A DNA stretch of 64,000 nt from Nocardioides sambongensis. Lineage in GTDB: Bacteria; Actinomycetota; Actinomycetes; Propionibacteriales; Nocardioidaceae. The notes under the pieces are model-generated. The model was not told the DNA's origin, made no database searches, and was given only the letters and a program-made list of their open reading frames with translations. Shown here piece by piece: positions 7,627 to 16,101 of the stretch. The position numbers and the translations under genes were made by a program. Numbering within the stretch: the first letter of the stretch is position 1; each line of letters opens with the position of its first letter. The DNA lies in NCBI RefSeq assembly GCF_006494815.1, contig NZ_CP041091.1:3486501-3550500 (forward strand). The letters are read 5' to 3'.

Positions 7627-10326
7627 GTGAGCGTCACGGAGACGGGGTCTCGGCCCTGGACCGACGAACCTCCCGAGGACTTCGGCGACGGCCCGGCGGC
7701 CTACGCGCCGGGCGAGGCGCCGCAGCGCCCCGGTGACCGCACCCCACCCCAGGACATGGCGGCGGAGCAGTCCGTCCTCGGCGCGATGATGATCTCCAAG
7801 GACGCCATCGCCGATGTCGTCGAGGTGCTGCGGGGCGTCGACTACTACCGGCCGGCCCACGAGCAGATCCACGACGCGATCCTCGACCTCTACGGTCGCG
7901 GAGAGCCCGCCGACATGGTCACCGTCGCCGGCGAGCTCCAGCGCCGGGGCGAGCTGCAGCGGATCGGCGGCGCGCCGTACCTGCACACGCTGGCCGCCAA
8001 CGTCCCGATCGCCGCCAACGCCGGGTTCTACGCCGAGATCGTCCGGGAGAAGGCGATCCTCCGGCGGCTGGTCGACGCCGGCACCAAGATCGTGCAGCTC
8101 TCCTACGCCGGCGAGGGCGAGGTCGACGGCATCGTCAACCAGGCCCAGGCCGAGGTCTACCAGGTCACCGACCGCCGCAAGGCCGAGGACTTCGCGCCGC
8201 TGAGCGACATCATGGACGGCGTCCTCGACGAGATCGAGGCGATCGAGAACCGCGAGCAGGGCATCTACGGCGTGCCCACCGGCTTCGCCGACCTCGACGA
8301 GCTGACCAACGGCTTCCACTCCGGCCAGATGATCATCGTCGCGGCGCGCCCCGCGGTCGGCAAGTCCACGCTGGCCCTCGACTTCTGCCGCGCCGCCTCG
8401 ATCCACAACAACCTGGCCAGCGTCTTCTTCAGCCTGGAGATGACGCGCACCGAGATCACCATGCGACTGCTCTCCGCAGAGGCGCGGATCCCGCTGAACC
8501 ACATCCGCAACGGCAAGATGACCACCGAGGAGTGGGAGCGCCTGGCGCGCCACGTGTCCAAGGTGTCGGCCGCGCCGATGTTCATCGACGACTCGCCGAA
8601 CATGACGATGACCGAGATCCGCGCGAAGGCGCGCCGGTTGAAGCAGAAGCACGACCTCAAGCTGATCGTGCTCGACTACCTCCAGCTGATGACCTCGGGG
8701 AAGAAGGTCGAGTCCCGTCAGATCGAGGTCTCGGAGTTCTCCCGCCAGATCAAGCTGCTGGCCAAGGAGCTCGAGGTCCCGATCATCGCGCTCTCCCAGC
8801 TCAACCGTGGCCCGGAGCAGCGTTCCGACAAGCGTCCGATGACCAGCGACCTCCGCGAGTCCGGCTGCCTCACCGCGGACACCCGACTCCTGCGGGCCGA
8901 CACGAACGCCGAGATCTCGCTGGGGAACCTGCTCGAGTCCGGCGCGCGGGACGTGCCGGTGTGGGCGCTCGACGACCGCCTCAAACTCGTGCCGCGCACC
9001 CTGACGCACGCGTTCCCGAGTGGCACCAAGCAGGTTTTCGACGTGACCCTGGCCTCCGGCCGGCGCGTGAGCGCCACTGGCAACCACCCGTTCCTCACCT
9101 ACGACGGTTGGATGCCGCTCGCCGAGCTCGAGGTCGGCAGCCGGGTGGGCTCGATCCGGCATGTGCCGCCGCCGATGGAGATCGTCCCGCGTGACGAGGA
9201 CGAGATCACCCTGCTGGCACATCTACTCGGCGACGGTTCGTTCGTCCGGCGACAGCCGATCCGCTATGCGAGCATCGACGAGGACAACCTGTCCGCGGTG
9301 GCGGCGGCCGCCGCACGACGGTTCGGCATCACGGCTGTCCGCGACGACTATGCCGCCGCGCGGGTGACGACCCTACGGCTCCCAGCGCCGTTCCGACTGG
9401 CGCGCGGGCGACGGAATCCGATCGCCGCCTGGTTGGACGAGGACGGTCTCTTCGGGCTCCGGTCGCACGAGAAGTTCGTGCCGGACTGGGTCTTCGGGCT
9501 GCCCAAGGAGCAGGTGGGACTGTTCGTGCGGCACCTGTGGGCTACCGATGGGTGTGTGCACTACGACGAGAAGCGGCGAATCGGGCGGATCTACTACGCC
9601 TCGACCAGCCGGCGTCTCATCGATGACGTGGCGCGGTTGCTCGGGCGGTTCAACGTCTTCACGCGGATCAAGCGGATCCGGAAGGAGGGTTACCGCGACA
9701 GCTATCACCTCCACATCTACGGGGTGGAGAACCAGCTCCGTTTCCTGGACGAGATCGGCGTCCACGGCGCCCGCGGACTCGCAGCGGAGCGAGTGGCGGC
9801 AGAGATCCGCGACGTCCTTCCCAACACCAACAGCGACACCGTGCCCGTCGAGGTCTGGGACCAGGTACGCGGGGTCCTGACAGCCAAGGGCATGACGCAC
9901 CGCGAGTTCGCCGCCGCCATGGGCACGCAGTTCTGCGGATCATCGATGTGGAAGCACGCGCCCAGTCGCGAGAGGCTCGCCCAGGTTGCGACCGTCCTCG
10001 ACGACGCGGCCCTCGAGATCACCGCCACCAACGACGTCTACTGGGACAGCATCACCGCCATCGAGCCCGCAGGTGAGCAGCCCGTCTACGATGCCACCGT
10101 CCTCGGCGTGCACAACTTCGTGGCCAACGGGATCGCCCTGCACAACTCGATCGAGCAGGACGCCGACATGGTCGTCCTGCTGCACCGCGACGACGTCTAC
10201 GAGAAGGAGTCGACCCGCCCCGGGGAGGCCGACCTGATCGTCGCCAAGCACCGCAACGGCGCGACCCGCGACATCGTGGTGGCGTTCCAGGGTCACTACA
10301 GCCGGTTCGTCGACATGGCCCACTGA
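7627..10326 (+). CDS. dnaB: replicative DNA helicase DnaB, intein-containing precursor
   Basis: 899-residue precursor from a GTG start. Residues 1-413 and 841-899 are extein; joined they make a normal 472-residue hexameric helicase that unwinds DNA at the replication fork. The N-terminal DnaG-interacting domain is AAEQSVLGAMM onward; the RecA-like domain has Walker A ARPAVGKST (from residue 240), LKLIVLDYLQLM (Walker B) and the L2/arginine region SDLRESG / SIEQDAD. An intein of 427 residues interrupts exactly between RESG and SIEQ, the conserved site also used by the Synechocystis and Rhodothermus DnaB inteins. Helicase activity should need splicing. The frame is intact throughout. Confidence 0.97.
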   Translation: MSVTETGSRPWTDEPPEDFGDGPAAYAPGEAPQRPGDRTPPQDMAAEQSVLGAMMISKDAIADVVEVLRGVDYYRPAHEQIHDAILDLYGRGEPADMVTVAGELQRRGELQRIGGAPYLHTLAANVPIAANAGFYAEIVREKAILRRLVDAGTKIVQLSYAGEGEVDGIVNQAQAEVYQVTDRRKAEDFAPLSDIMDGVLDEIEAIENREQGIYGVPTGFADLDELTNGFHSGQMIIVAARPAVGKSTLALDFCRAASIHNNLASVFFSLEMTRTEITMRLLSAEARIPLNHIRNGKMTTEEWERLARHVSKVSAAPMFIDDSPNMTMTEIRAKARRLKQKHDLKLIVLDYLQLMTSGKKVESRQIEVSEFSRQIKLLAKELEVPIIALSQLNRGPEQRSDKRPMTSDLRESGCLTADTRLLRADTNAEISLGNLLESGARDVPVWALDDRLKLVPRTLTHAFPSGTKQVFDVTLASGRRVSATGNHPFLTYDGWMPLAELEVGSRVGSIRHVPPPMEIVPRDEDEITLLAHLLGDGSFVRRQPIRYASIDEDNLSAVAAAAARRFGITAVRDDYAAARVTTLRLPAPFRLARGRRNPIAAWLDEDGLFGLRSHEKFVPDWVFGLPKEQVGLFVRHLWATDGCVHYDEKRRIGRIYYASTSRRLIDDVARLLGRFNVFTRIKRIRKEGYRDSYHLHIYGVENQLRFLDEIGVHGARGLAAERVAAEIRDVLPNTNSDTVPVEVWDQVRGVLTAKGMTHREFAAAMGTQFCGSSMWKHAPSRERLAQVATVLDDAALEITATNDVYWDSITAIEPAGEQPVYDATVLGVHNFVANGIALHNSIEQDADMVVLLHRDDVYEKESTRPGEADLIVAKHRNGATRDIVVAFQGHYSRFVDMAH
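8866..10146 (+). other. DnaB intein with LAGLIDADG homing endonuclease
   Basis: 427 residues in frame within dnaB. Splicing motifs: N-terminal Cys1 (CLTADTRLL), block B TGNHPFLT with the His at intein residue 74, block F VYDATVLGVHNFVANG, and the C-terminal His-Asn before extein Ser. Endonuclease motifs: block C LLAHLLGDGSF (from 116) and block E LFVRHLWATDGCV (from 219). All catalytic residues needed for splicing are present, and both LAGLIDADG helices keep their acidic residue, so it may still be a mobile, active element. Between block E and block F lies about 65 residues (WDQVRGVLTAKGMTHREFAA and onward) resembling a helix-turn-helix DNA-binding segment. Confidence 0.93.
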
Positions 10327-10375
10327 TCGTGCTGCTGCTGCAGACGAGCGCTGAACCTGAAATCGAACGTTTCAA

Positions 10376-10392
10376 ACTGAAGGAACTTCAGT
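10376..10392 (+). terminator. weak hairpin after dnaB
   Basis: ACTGAAG, loop GAA, CTTCAGT: a perfect 7-bp stem 50 nt after the dnaB stop, without a T run. A terminator role is possible only. Confidence 0.3.
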
Positions 10393-10485
10393 CTCGGAGT
10401 GCGGGCTATGGGTCCTGACGCCGGAGAGACCTCGAGTCCGCGACGTACGGCATGCTGACGGGGTAGCCGCAACCCAGAGACGGTC

Positions 10486-10805
10486 GTGGCGCTACCGCCG
10501 TGGCGTGCGGTGGTACGACGCGCTCTCCGGCGAGTGCCCGGTCTACCGTTCGGTCGACTCTCGGCGACGCCGCAACGCGGCCCGGTGGGGGTAGAGGTCG
10601 CCGAGGTCCACGTCGACTTCGTCGCGCAGGGAACGGTGCGCTTCAACGCTCCACGCTCGGCTGAGGTCGACGGTCGCCCGGTTGCCTTTTGCTCGGGCGG
10701 TGCGCTCCTGACATCCGCCACGGTGTGGGACCTCGGCGGCCTCCCGGATCGGATGCTTGTGCTCGGCGGCGGCGCGGTCGCACACGATCTCGGCCGCATC
10801 AGACC
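10486..10805 (+). pseudogene. remnant of a FAD/NAD(P) disulfide oxidoreductase (mercuric reductase-like)
   Basis: An open frame of about 110 codons contains, in the right order, pieces of the middle of this family: VRFNAPRSAEVDGRP (compare ARFxGPRTVEVDGR), LLTSATVWDLGGLPDRMLVLGGG (the lead-in to the second GxGxxG dinucleotide fold) and AVAHDLGR. The FAD-binding start, redox Cys pair and dimerisation domain are absent, and the ATGS segment between the first two pieces looks deleted (only CSGGA remains). No ribosome-binding site is convincing. I read it as debris of a once complete gene. The rest of the 10327-10798 spacer shows nothing else; an 80-codon minus-strand frame here is not supported. 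Confidence 0.5.
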
Positions 10806-11296
10806 CCAGGAGGCGTGGTGACGACCCTGGTCGCCGGCTCCGCAGGGACCGCAGTGGTCGTCGCCGGTGTGGCGCGGGGCCACGTCCAGGCGTAGCGGAG
10901 GATGAGGACGAGGAGGGCCACTTCCAGGACCACCCCGAGTCCGTAGTAGTACGTCCAGGACTCGCCCACCACGTTGAACGCCGCGTAGGGGATCTGGACC
11001 GACGCCACGATCAGGTTCGTGATGCGGTTCGCCCGGGCGGGCAGCGTCGTCGACAGCACGACCATGAAGATCGGGATCGCCATGAGCGCGAGGAAGGTGG
11101 TCAACAGCGTCTGGGTGACGTCGAACTCCCAGACCCTGCCGGCGAGGATGCCGTCGACGACGCCGGGCTTGAAGAAGGCGATGATGTCCACGTAGGCGTA
11201 CAGGAACATGACGCCAGTCCACGCTGCGGCGAGCTTGGCTCCCACCGGGATCGGCCGGTCGTCCAGAGTGGTCGTGTGGTGGCGTGTTCGCATCAT
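10799..11296 (-). CDS. DUF6326-like four-helix membrane protein
   Basis: 165 residues with four hydrophobic segments: about 20-40 (KLAAAWTGVMFLYAYVDIIA), 60-82 (LLTTFLALMAIPIFMVVL), 90-110 and 115-140 (YYYGLGVVLEVALLVLILRY). It carries the FKPGVVDGILAGRVWEFD and LPARANRITNLIVA signatures I associate with DUF6326 proteins, whose function is unknown. The ATG at 11296 follows GGAGCCCC. It is divergent from the two-component pair starting at 11458 and may be its target, which is inference from position. Confidence 0.75.
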   Translation of the reverse strand: MMRTRHHTTTLDDRPIPVGAKLAAAWTGVMFLYAYVDIIAFFKPGVVDGILAGRVWEFDVTQTLLTTFLALMAIPIFMVVLSTTLPARANRITNLIVASVQIPYAAFNVVGESWTYYYGLGVVLEVALLVLILRYAWTWPRATPATTTAVPAEPATRVVTTPPGV

Positions 11297-11445
11297 GGGG
11301 CTCCGTTGCTGTGGTGAGGACGAGTGGGTCCACGATCACCGAGCCCGGCGGTGGGGTGCATCGGTCCGGAGGCCGGGGTTCACCTGGCCGATGGCACGGC
11401 CGCTCTCTCGTCCTTTCGGCGGGTACGCCGGAGCGCGCCGATCCC

Positions 11446-11451
11446 TAGGCT
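11446..11451 (+). promoter_or_regulatory. -10 box of a leaderless promoter for the histidine kinase
   Basis: TAGGCT, then GGAGCC (6 nt), then the GTG start at 11458. No separate leader fits. Confidence 0.5.
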
Positions 11452-11457
11452 GGAGCC

Positions 11458-12597
11458 GTGGTCACCGTCAGGCGCTCCCTCTGGAGAGAGCCGCGCCCTG
11501 CTGACGCGCCGCCCATCGGTCGGATCGACTGGCTGCTGGTGGGCGTGTTCGTGGCCGCCGCCGTGGCCGAGGCACTCGCACGACCGGGTGTGGACTGGCG
11601 CCCCCTGGTGACGGTGCTCGCCCTGGCGCTGGTGCCTGCCTTGCTCTGGCGGCGGGTTCGCCCCCTGGGGGCAGTCCTTGTCGGGTGGGGCGTCGCCGGG
11701 CTGCTCACCGTCCTGCAGTTGACGATGCACGCCGAGGAGCTCGGCCTCAACTCCATGATGGCCGTCCTGGTCCTGCTCTACTCCCTGGTGCGGTGGGGCT
11801 CGGGCCGGGAGATGGTCGCGGGGACGGCGTTCGTGACGGTCGTCGTCGCGCTGGGGATGTACGCCGCCTCCGCAGGCTGGGCCGATATCGTCGGCGGGAG
11901 CGCGCTCCTGTTGTTGGTCGTCGCCCTTGCGGCGGTGTTCCGCTACCGCGCAGAACTCTGGCATCGCCAGCAGCGCGAGATCCGCAACGAGGAGCGGGCG
12001 GGGCTGGCTCGCGAGCTCCACGACACCGTGGCCCACCACGTCTCGGCGATCGCGGTGCAGGCGCAGGCCGGTGGAGTGATCGCCGGAATCGAGCCCGAGA
12101 AGGCCGTCGAGGTCCTGGCCGCGATCGAGTCAGAGGCCTCGCGCACCCTCGAGGAGATGAGGTCCATGGTGCAGGTGCTGCGCGAGGAGGAGGCCGTCGC
12201 CTACGCACCGCAGCCGGGCCTCGCGGACCTTCCAGCCCTGGCCCGCGCCGACGCCACACCCACCGTCGAGGTCTCGCTGGACGGTGCGTTGACCGGGCTG
12301 GCACGACCCGTGGACGCCGCGCTCTACCGGCTCGCACAGGAGTCGCTGACCAACGCCGTACGGCACGCGCGGAACGCGACCCGCGTCCAGATCGACGTAC
12401 GCCGGGAGGGCCACGCGGTCAGGCTGCGTGTCAGCGACGACGGACAGACGCGGTCAGGGCCAGCCCCCGAGCCTGGGTTCGGCCTGCTGGGCATGGTCGA
12501 ACGCGCCCAGCTCCTCGGCGGATCGCTCTCTGCGGGCCCGGCGCCCGAAGGCGGCTGGGTGGTCGAGGCGGTCGTGCCGGCGGAGGCGCCGGCATGA
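11458..12597 (+). CDS. sensor histidine kinase, NarL/DesK class (HisKA_3)
   Basis: 379 residues. The N-terminal ~170 residues hold several membrane helices (IDWLLVGVFVAAAVAEALA, VTVLALALVPALLW, WADIVGGSALLLLVVALAAV). The dimerisation/phosphorylation helix has RELHDTVAHHVSAIAV with phospho-acceptor His188, and the HATPase domain has YRLAQESLTNAVRHARN, VSDDGQ and GFGLLGMVERAQLLGG. It should autophosphorylate and pass phosphate to the response regulator that overlaps its last codon (ATGA). Signal unknown; the short or absent sensor loop suggests membrane-stress sensing. GTG start with a -10 box 6 nt upstream. Confidence 0.92.
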   Translation: MVTVRRSLWREPRPADAPPIGRIDWLLVGVFVAAAVAEALARPGVDWRPLVTVLALALVPALLWRRVRPLGAVLVGWGVAGLLTVLQLTMHAEELGLNSMMAVLVLLYSLVRWGSGREMVAGTAFVTVVVALGMYAASAGWADIVGGSALLLLVVALAAVFRYRAELWHRQQREIRNEERAGLARELHDTVAHHVSAIAVQAQAGGVIAGIEPEKAVEVLAAIESEASRTLEEMRSMVQVLREEEAVAYAPQPGLADLPALARADATPTVEVSLDGALTGLARPVDAALYRLAQESLTNAVRHARNATRVQIDVRREGHAVRLRVSDDGQTRSGPAPEPGFGLLGMVERAQLLGGSLSAGPAPEGGWVVEAVVPAEAPA

Positions 12598-13250
12598 CCA
12601 TCCGGGTGGTCGTCGCCGACGACCAGGACCTGGTCCGGACCGGACTGGTGATGATCCTCGGGGCTCAACCCGACCTCGAGGTCGTGGGGGAGGCCGCCGA
12701 CGGGCTCGCCGCGCTCGACCTGGCGACCCGGCTCCAACCCGATGTGCTCCTGGTCGACATCCGGATGCCCGGGCTCGACGGCGTCGAGGTGACGCGGCGC
12801 CTGGCCGGGCCGGACGTGACGGACCCGATGGCGGTCGTCGTGATCACCACCTTCGACCTCGATGAATACGTCCTCGGCGCCCTACGCGCCGGCGCCCGAG
12901 GCTTCCTGCTCAAGGACGCCGGGCCCGAGCTCCTGGTCCAGGCCATCCACGCGGCAGCCGACGGGGACGCGCTGATCGCCCCCAGCGTCACCCGCCGTCT
13001 GCTGGCGACCTTCGCCGACCAGGCGCCGGTGGTGCCGGCGCAGCCCCGCGAACCGCTCACCCGGCGCGAGGAGGAGGTACTCGTGCTGGTGGCCCGCGGC
13101 AGGACCAACGCCGAGATCGCGACCGAGCTGTTCGTCGGCCTGAGCACCGCCAAGACCCACGTCGCAGCGTTGATGGCCAAGCTCGGTGCCCGCAACCGCG
13201 TGGAGATCGCGATGTGGGCCCATGACACCGGACGCGTCAGAGCGGGGTAG
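12594..13250 (+). CDS. LuxR/NarL-family response regulator
   Basis: 218 residues. Receiver domain 1-120 with acidic pair Asp9-Asp10, phospho-acceptor Asp55 (LLVDIRMPGLDG), Thr (VITTFD) and Lys (FLLKDAGPELL). C-terminal GerE helix-turn-helix from about 150: LTRREEEVLVLVARGRTNAEIA and STAKTHVAALMAKLGARNRVE. The start ATG overlaps the kinase stop, so the pair is translationally coupled. Targets unknown; the divergent DUF6326-like gene is the nearest candidate. Confidence 0.93.
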   Translation: MTIRVVVADDQDLVRTGLVMILGAQPDLEVVGEAADGLAALDLATRLQPDVLLVDIRMPGLDGVEVTRRLAGPDVTDPMAVVVITTFDLDEYVLGALRAGARGFLLKDAGPELLVQAIHAAADGDALIAPSVTRRLLATFADQAPVVPAQPREPLTRREEEVLVLVARGRTNAEIATELFVGLSTAKTHVAALMAKLGARNRVEIAMWAHDTGRVRAG

Positions 13251-13256
13251 CTGCGA

Positions 13257-13460
13257 CGGTCGAGCACCCGACGTCACGCTGCGCACCGCCGACGGGCTGA
13301 GCCACCAGGCCCGGTTCGTCCCGGAGCCTGCCCGTTCCTCGGGCCGAGGGATGGCGGTGCTGGTCGCACGGGCAACGGCCGGCGTCGTACTGCGCTCCCC
13401 GTTCACCGACTGGGCCGACGTGGGCGCCCACCGCTGTCCGTACCTGCCGGTGCGGTGGCG
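13257..13460 (+). pseudogene. remnant of an alpha/beta-hydrolase
   Basis: One frame reads DVTLRTADGL...RFVPEPA, a typical N-terminal strand region, and then jumps to TAGVVLRSPFTDWADVGAHRCPYLPVRW, where SPFTD-x-x-x-VG...YPYLPV is a common piece after the nucleophile elbow of such hydrolases. The HG oxyanion and GxSxG motifs that should lie between are missing, and the frame is lost after about 13460. A second short frame nearby (DEWTELADHLTDEVVGQLVPQV) is unrecognised. This fills most of the 365-bp spacer before the AtoE-like gene. Confidence 0.5.
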
Positions 13461-13615
13461 CGTCGGGACGAGTGGACAGAGCTGGCCGACCACCTCACCG
13501 ACGAGGTCGTCGGTCAGCTGGTGCCTCAGGTCCCACCGATCGAGTGCAGACCCTTGACGGCACCTTTCGCGATGCAGTGGAGTGACCGGGACTCAGCACC
13601 ATCTCGGGAGGACGC

Positions 13616-14974
13616 ATGCTGCGAAGGATCGCTGGACCCGCGAGCAGGATCGTCGAACGGTGGCTCCCCGGCGCCTTCGTCTTCGCCGTCGCGCTGACGC
13701 TCGTCGTCGCGGCGCTGTCGCTGATCTTCACCGACGTCGGACCGCGCGACCTCACCCGCGCCTGGGGTGACGGCCTGATCGGGCTGCTCGCCTTCATGAC
13801 GCAGGTGGCGCTGGTGCTGCTGCTCGGCTACACCCTCGCCAACCTGCCTCCGGTGCATCGGCTGCTGACCAGGGTCGCGGGCATCCCGCGCAGCCCGCGG
13901 GCGGCGTACGCGTTCGTCGCCGTGGTGGCGGGCCTGGCCTCGTTGCTCAGCTTCGGGCTCGGGCTGATCGTCGGTGGGGTGGTGGCCGTCGAGGTCGCCC
14001 GCCGGTTCAAGGAGCGCGGGATCCCACTGCACTACCCGCTGCTGGTGGCGTCTGGGTATTCCGGGTTCGTGGTGTGGCACATGGGCTACTCCGGCTCGGG
14101 GCCGCTCAACGCGGCCACCGACAGCGGCGTCTACGCCACCACGCTGGACATGGGCACGATCCCGGTCTCGGACACCATCTTCGCCTGGTGGAACATCGTC
14201 GCGATCGTCGTGGTGCTGGTCCTGCTGGCGGTGATCATGCCGCTGATGGCGCCCGGTCCGAACGATCCCGTGCGTGAGGCTCCGGCGGCGGCACTGGAGG
14301 ATTCCGCGGGGAGCGACAGCAGTGAGCCGGTGGCTCAGGAGGCAGGCTCGCCGGCCGACCGGCTGGAGACCTCCCGACTGGTGACCACGGTGCTCGGGGT
14401 GCTGCTCGGGCTCTACCTGGTCATCTACTTCATGGACGAGGGCTTCGACCTCACCCTCGACATCGTCAACTGGACCTTCCTCTGCCTGATCCTGCTGATC
14501 GTGGCCAACGCCCGCCAGCTCGGGGGTCTGGTGGCGCGTGGCGGGCGCACCGTCGTCGACGTACTCCTGCAATACCCGTTGTACGCCGGCATCGCGGCGA
14601 TGATGAGCACCGGACTGGCCGAGGAGCTCAGCAACTGGGTCGTCGACGCCGCCACGCCCGGCACGCTCGGGCTGTTCGCGTTCTTGTCGGCCGGCCTGCT
14701 CAACCTTTTCGTGCCCTCCGGCGGTGGCCAGTTCGCGCTGCAGGCCCCGATCTTCGCGACCGCCGCCGAGTCGCTCGACGTCTCCCAGCCCGTGGTGATC
14801 ATGGCCATCGCGTACGGCGACCAGTGGACGAACATGATCCAGCCGTTCTGGGCGGTGCCGCTGCTGGCCGTCGCGGGTCTGCGGGTGCGCGACATCCTCG
14901 GCTACACCAGCATCGTGCTGCTCTTCACCGGGGTGATCTTCGCAGCGACGCTGCTGCTGGTCGGGGCCGGCTGA
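13616..14974 (+). CDS. AtoE-like short-chain fatty acid transporter (TIGR00366 family)
   Basis: 452 residues, about 11-12 membrane helices. Proteins of this family import short-chain fatty acids such as acetoacetate or butyrate. Family features include the N-terminal ERWLPGAFVFAVALTLVVAAL, FVVWHMGYSGSGPLNAATDSG, and the C-terminal FVPSGGGQFALQAPIF and YGDQWTNMIQPFWAVPLL. A charged cytoplasmic loop lies near 215-250. ATG at 13616 follows GGGAGGACGC. It stands alone, with gene debris upstream and an FKBP lipoprotein downstream; no fatty-acid catabolic gene is adjacent. Confidence 0.9.
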   Translation: MLRRIAGPASRIVERWLPGAFVFAVALTLVVAALSLIFTDVGPRDLTRAWGDGLIGLLAFMTQVALVLLLGYTLANLPPVHRLLTRVAGIPRSPRAAYAFVAVVAGLASLLSFGLGLIVGGVVAVEVARRFKERGIPLHYPLLVASGYSGFVVWHMGYSGSGPLNAATDSGVYATTLDMGTIPVSDTIFAWWNIVAIVVVLVLLAVIMPLMAPGPNDPVREAPAAALEDSAGSDSSEPVAQEAGSPADRLETSRLVTTVLGVLLGLYLVIYFMDEGFDLTLDIVNWTFLCLILLIVANARQLGGLVARGGRTVVDVLLQYPLYAGIAAMMSTGLAEELSNWVVDAATPGTLGLFAFLSAGLLNLFVPSGGGQFALQAPIFATAAESLDVSQPVVIMAIAYGDQWTNMIQPFWAVPLLAVAGLRVRDILGYTSIVLLFTGVIFAATLLLVGAG

Positions 14975-15069
14975 CCCGGGCGGCCACAGGCCCTGCACAG
15001 GTGCGCCCGGTAGCCTCGCGCTCGTCCGCGCGGCCGACGTCGCGCGCCCCAACCAGAAGGTCTGAACCC

Positions 15070-16068
15070 GTGCATCGACGTCTCCGCCGTACCACCGCCC
15101 TGCTGTCCGCCGCGGTGCTCGCCACCGCCCTCGCCGCTTGCGGTGACTCCGACTCCGACGCGGCGAAGGACGACACCGGCTCGGAGTCGTCGCCGGCGAG
15201 CGGTGAGGGGAGCCTGGCGGAGGTCACGTTCAGCGGCGAGGTGGGTGACGGCATCAGCGCCGAGTGGGCCGAGAGCGTCGCGCTGCCCGAGGAGACCACG
15301 ACCACCACGTTGGTCGCCGGGGACGGCGAGGAGGTCGCCGAGGGCGACACGGTGATGGTCTACCTCTGGGTCGGCAACGGCACCTCCCAGAAGGAGCTGT
15401 ACAGCGACTACGACAACGGTGCGCCCGAGGCGATCCCCTTCGAGCCCACCCAGGTCGCCGAGGCGTTCACCGCCCTGTTCGAGGGTCAGACCTACGGCTC
15501 CCGCGTCGCCGTGGTCGCCGACCCGACGGCGCTCTTCGGCGATCAGGTCGAGGGCAACTCGCTGGGGATCGGCGCCGAGGACAGCGTGGTGGTCGTGGGG
15601 GACCTGATCGAGAAGCAGGCCACCTCACCGGAGCCGACCGACGACAAGGCGCACGACGCCGACCCCAGCACCCAGCCGTCGGTCGTCGAGGAGGGCGGAG
15701 CGCCGACCGGACTCGACTTCTCCGGCATCGAGGAGCCCGAGCTCGACACCCCGGTGCAGCGCGTGGTCCTCGAGGAGGGCGACGGCGCAGCGGTCAAGGA
15801 CTCCGACACCGTCGTCGTCAACTACCTCGGCTCCACCTACGACGCCGACGCGCCGTTCGACGAGAGCTTCTCCCGCGGCGAGCCGCTCACCTCTCCGCTC
15901 AGCGGCCTGATCCCCGGGTGGACGATCGGCCTCACCGGTGTGAAGGTCGGCAGTCGGGTCCTGCTGCAGATCCCGCCGGCCTACGGCTACGGCGCCGCGG
16001 GCAGCGGTACGTCGATCCCGGGCAACTCCACCCTCTGGTTCCTCATCGACGTCGTCGAGGTCCAGTAG
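15070..16068 (+). CDS. lipoprotein with two FKBP-type peptidyl-prolyl isomerase domains
   Basis: 332 residues from the GTG at 15070 (AGAAGG upstream). A signal peptide ends in the lipobox LAAC with Cys24, so it should be anchored outside the membrane, where FKBPs speed proline isomerisation in folding proteins. Domain 1 (about 45-190) is diverged: VAEGDTVMVYLWVG and RVAVVADPTALFG are recognisable but active-site aromatics are mostly lost. Domain 2 (about 235-332) is canonical: VVVNYLGSTYD, FDESFSRGEP, LIPGWTIGLTGVKVGSRV, IPPAYGYG and LWFLIDVVEV. Only domain 2 is likely to be active. A hairpin follows the stop. Confidence 0.9.
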   Translation: MHRRLRRTTALLSAAVLATALAACGDSDSDAAKDDTGSESSPASGEGSLAEVTFSGEVGDGISAEWAESVALPEETTTTTLVAGDGEEVAEGDTVMVYLWVGNGTSQKELYSDYDNGAPEAIPFEPTQVAEAFTALFEGQTYGSRVAVVADPTALFGDQVEGNSLGIGAEDSVVVVGDLIEKQATSPEPTDDKAHDADPSTQPSVVEEGGAPTGLDFSGIEEPELDTPVQRVVLEEGDGAAVKDSDTVVVNYLGSTYDADAPFDESFSRGEPLTSPLSGLIPGWTIGLTGVKVGSRVLLQIPPAYGYGAAGSGTSIPGNSTLWFLIDVVEVQ

Positions 16069-16069
16069 C

Positions 16070-16087
16070 GCGGACCCTCGGGTCCGC
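16070..16087. terminator. hairpin between convergent genes
   Basis: GCGGACC, loop CTCG, GGTCCGC, immediately after the FKBP stop and 15 bp from the end of the convergent gene. It could serve both directions. Confidence 0.5.
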
Positions 16088-16101
16088 CGGGGGTTCGCGG
16101 C

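Noticed and set aside
10543-10785. 80-codon minus-strand frame after dnaB
   Set aside because: The opposite strand better matches an oxidoreductase remnant, and this frame has no motif or ribosome-binding site.
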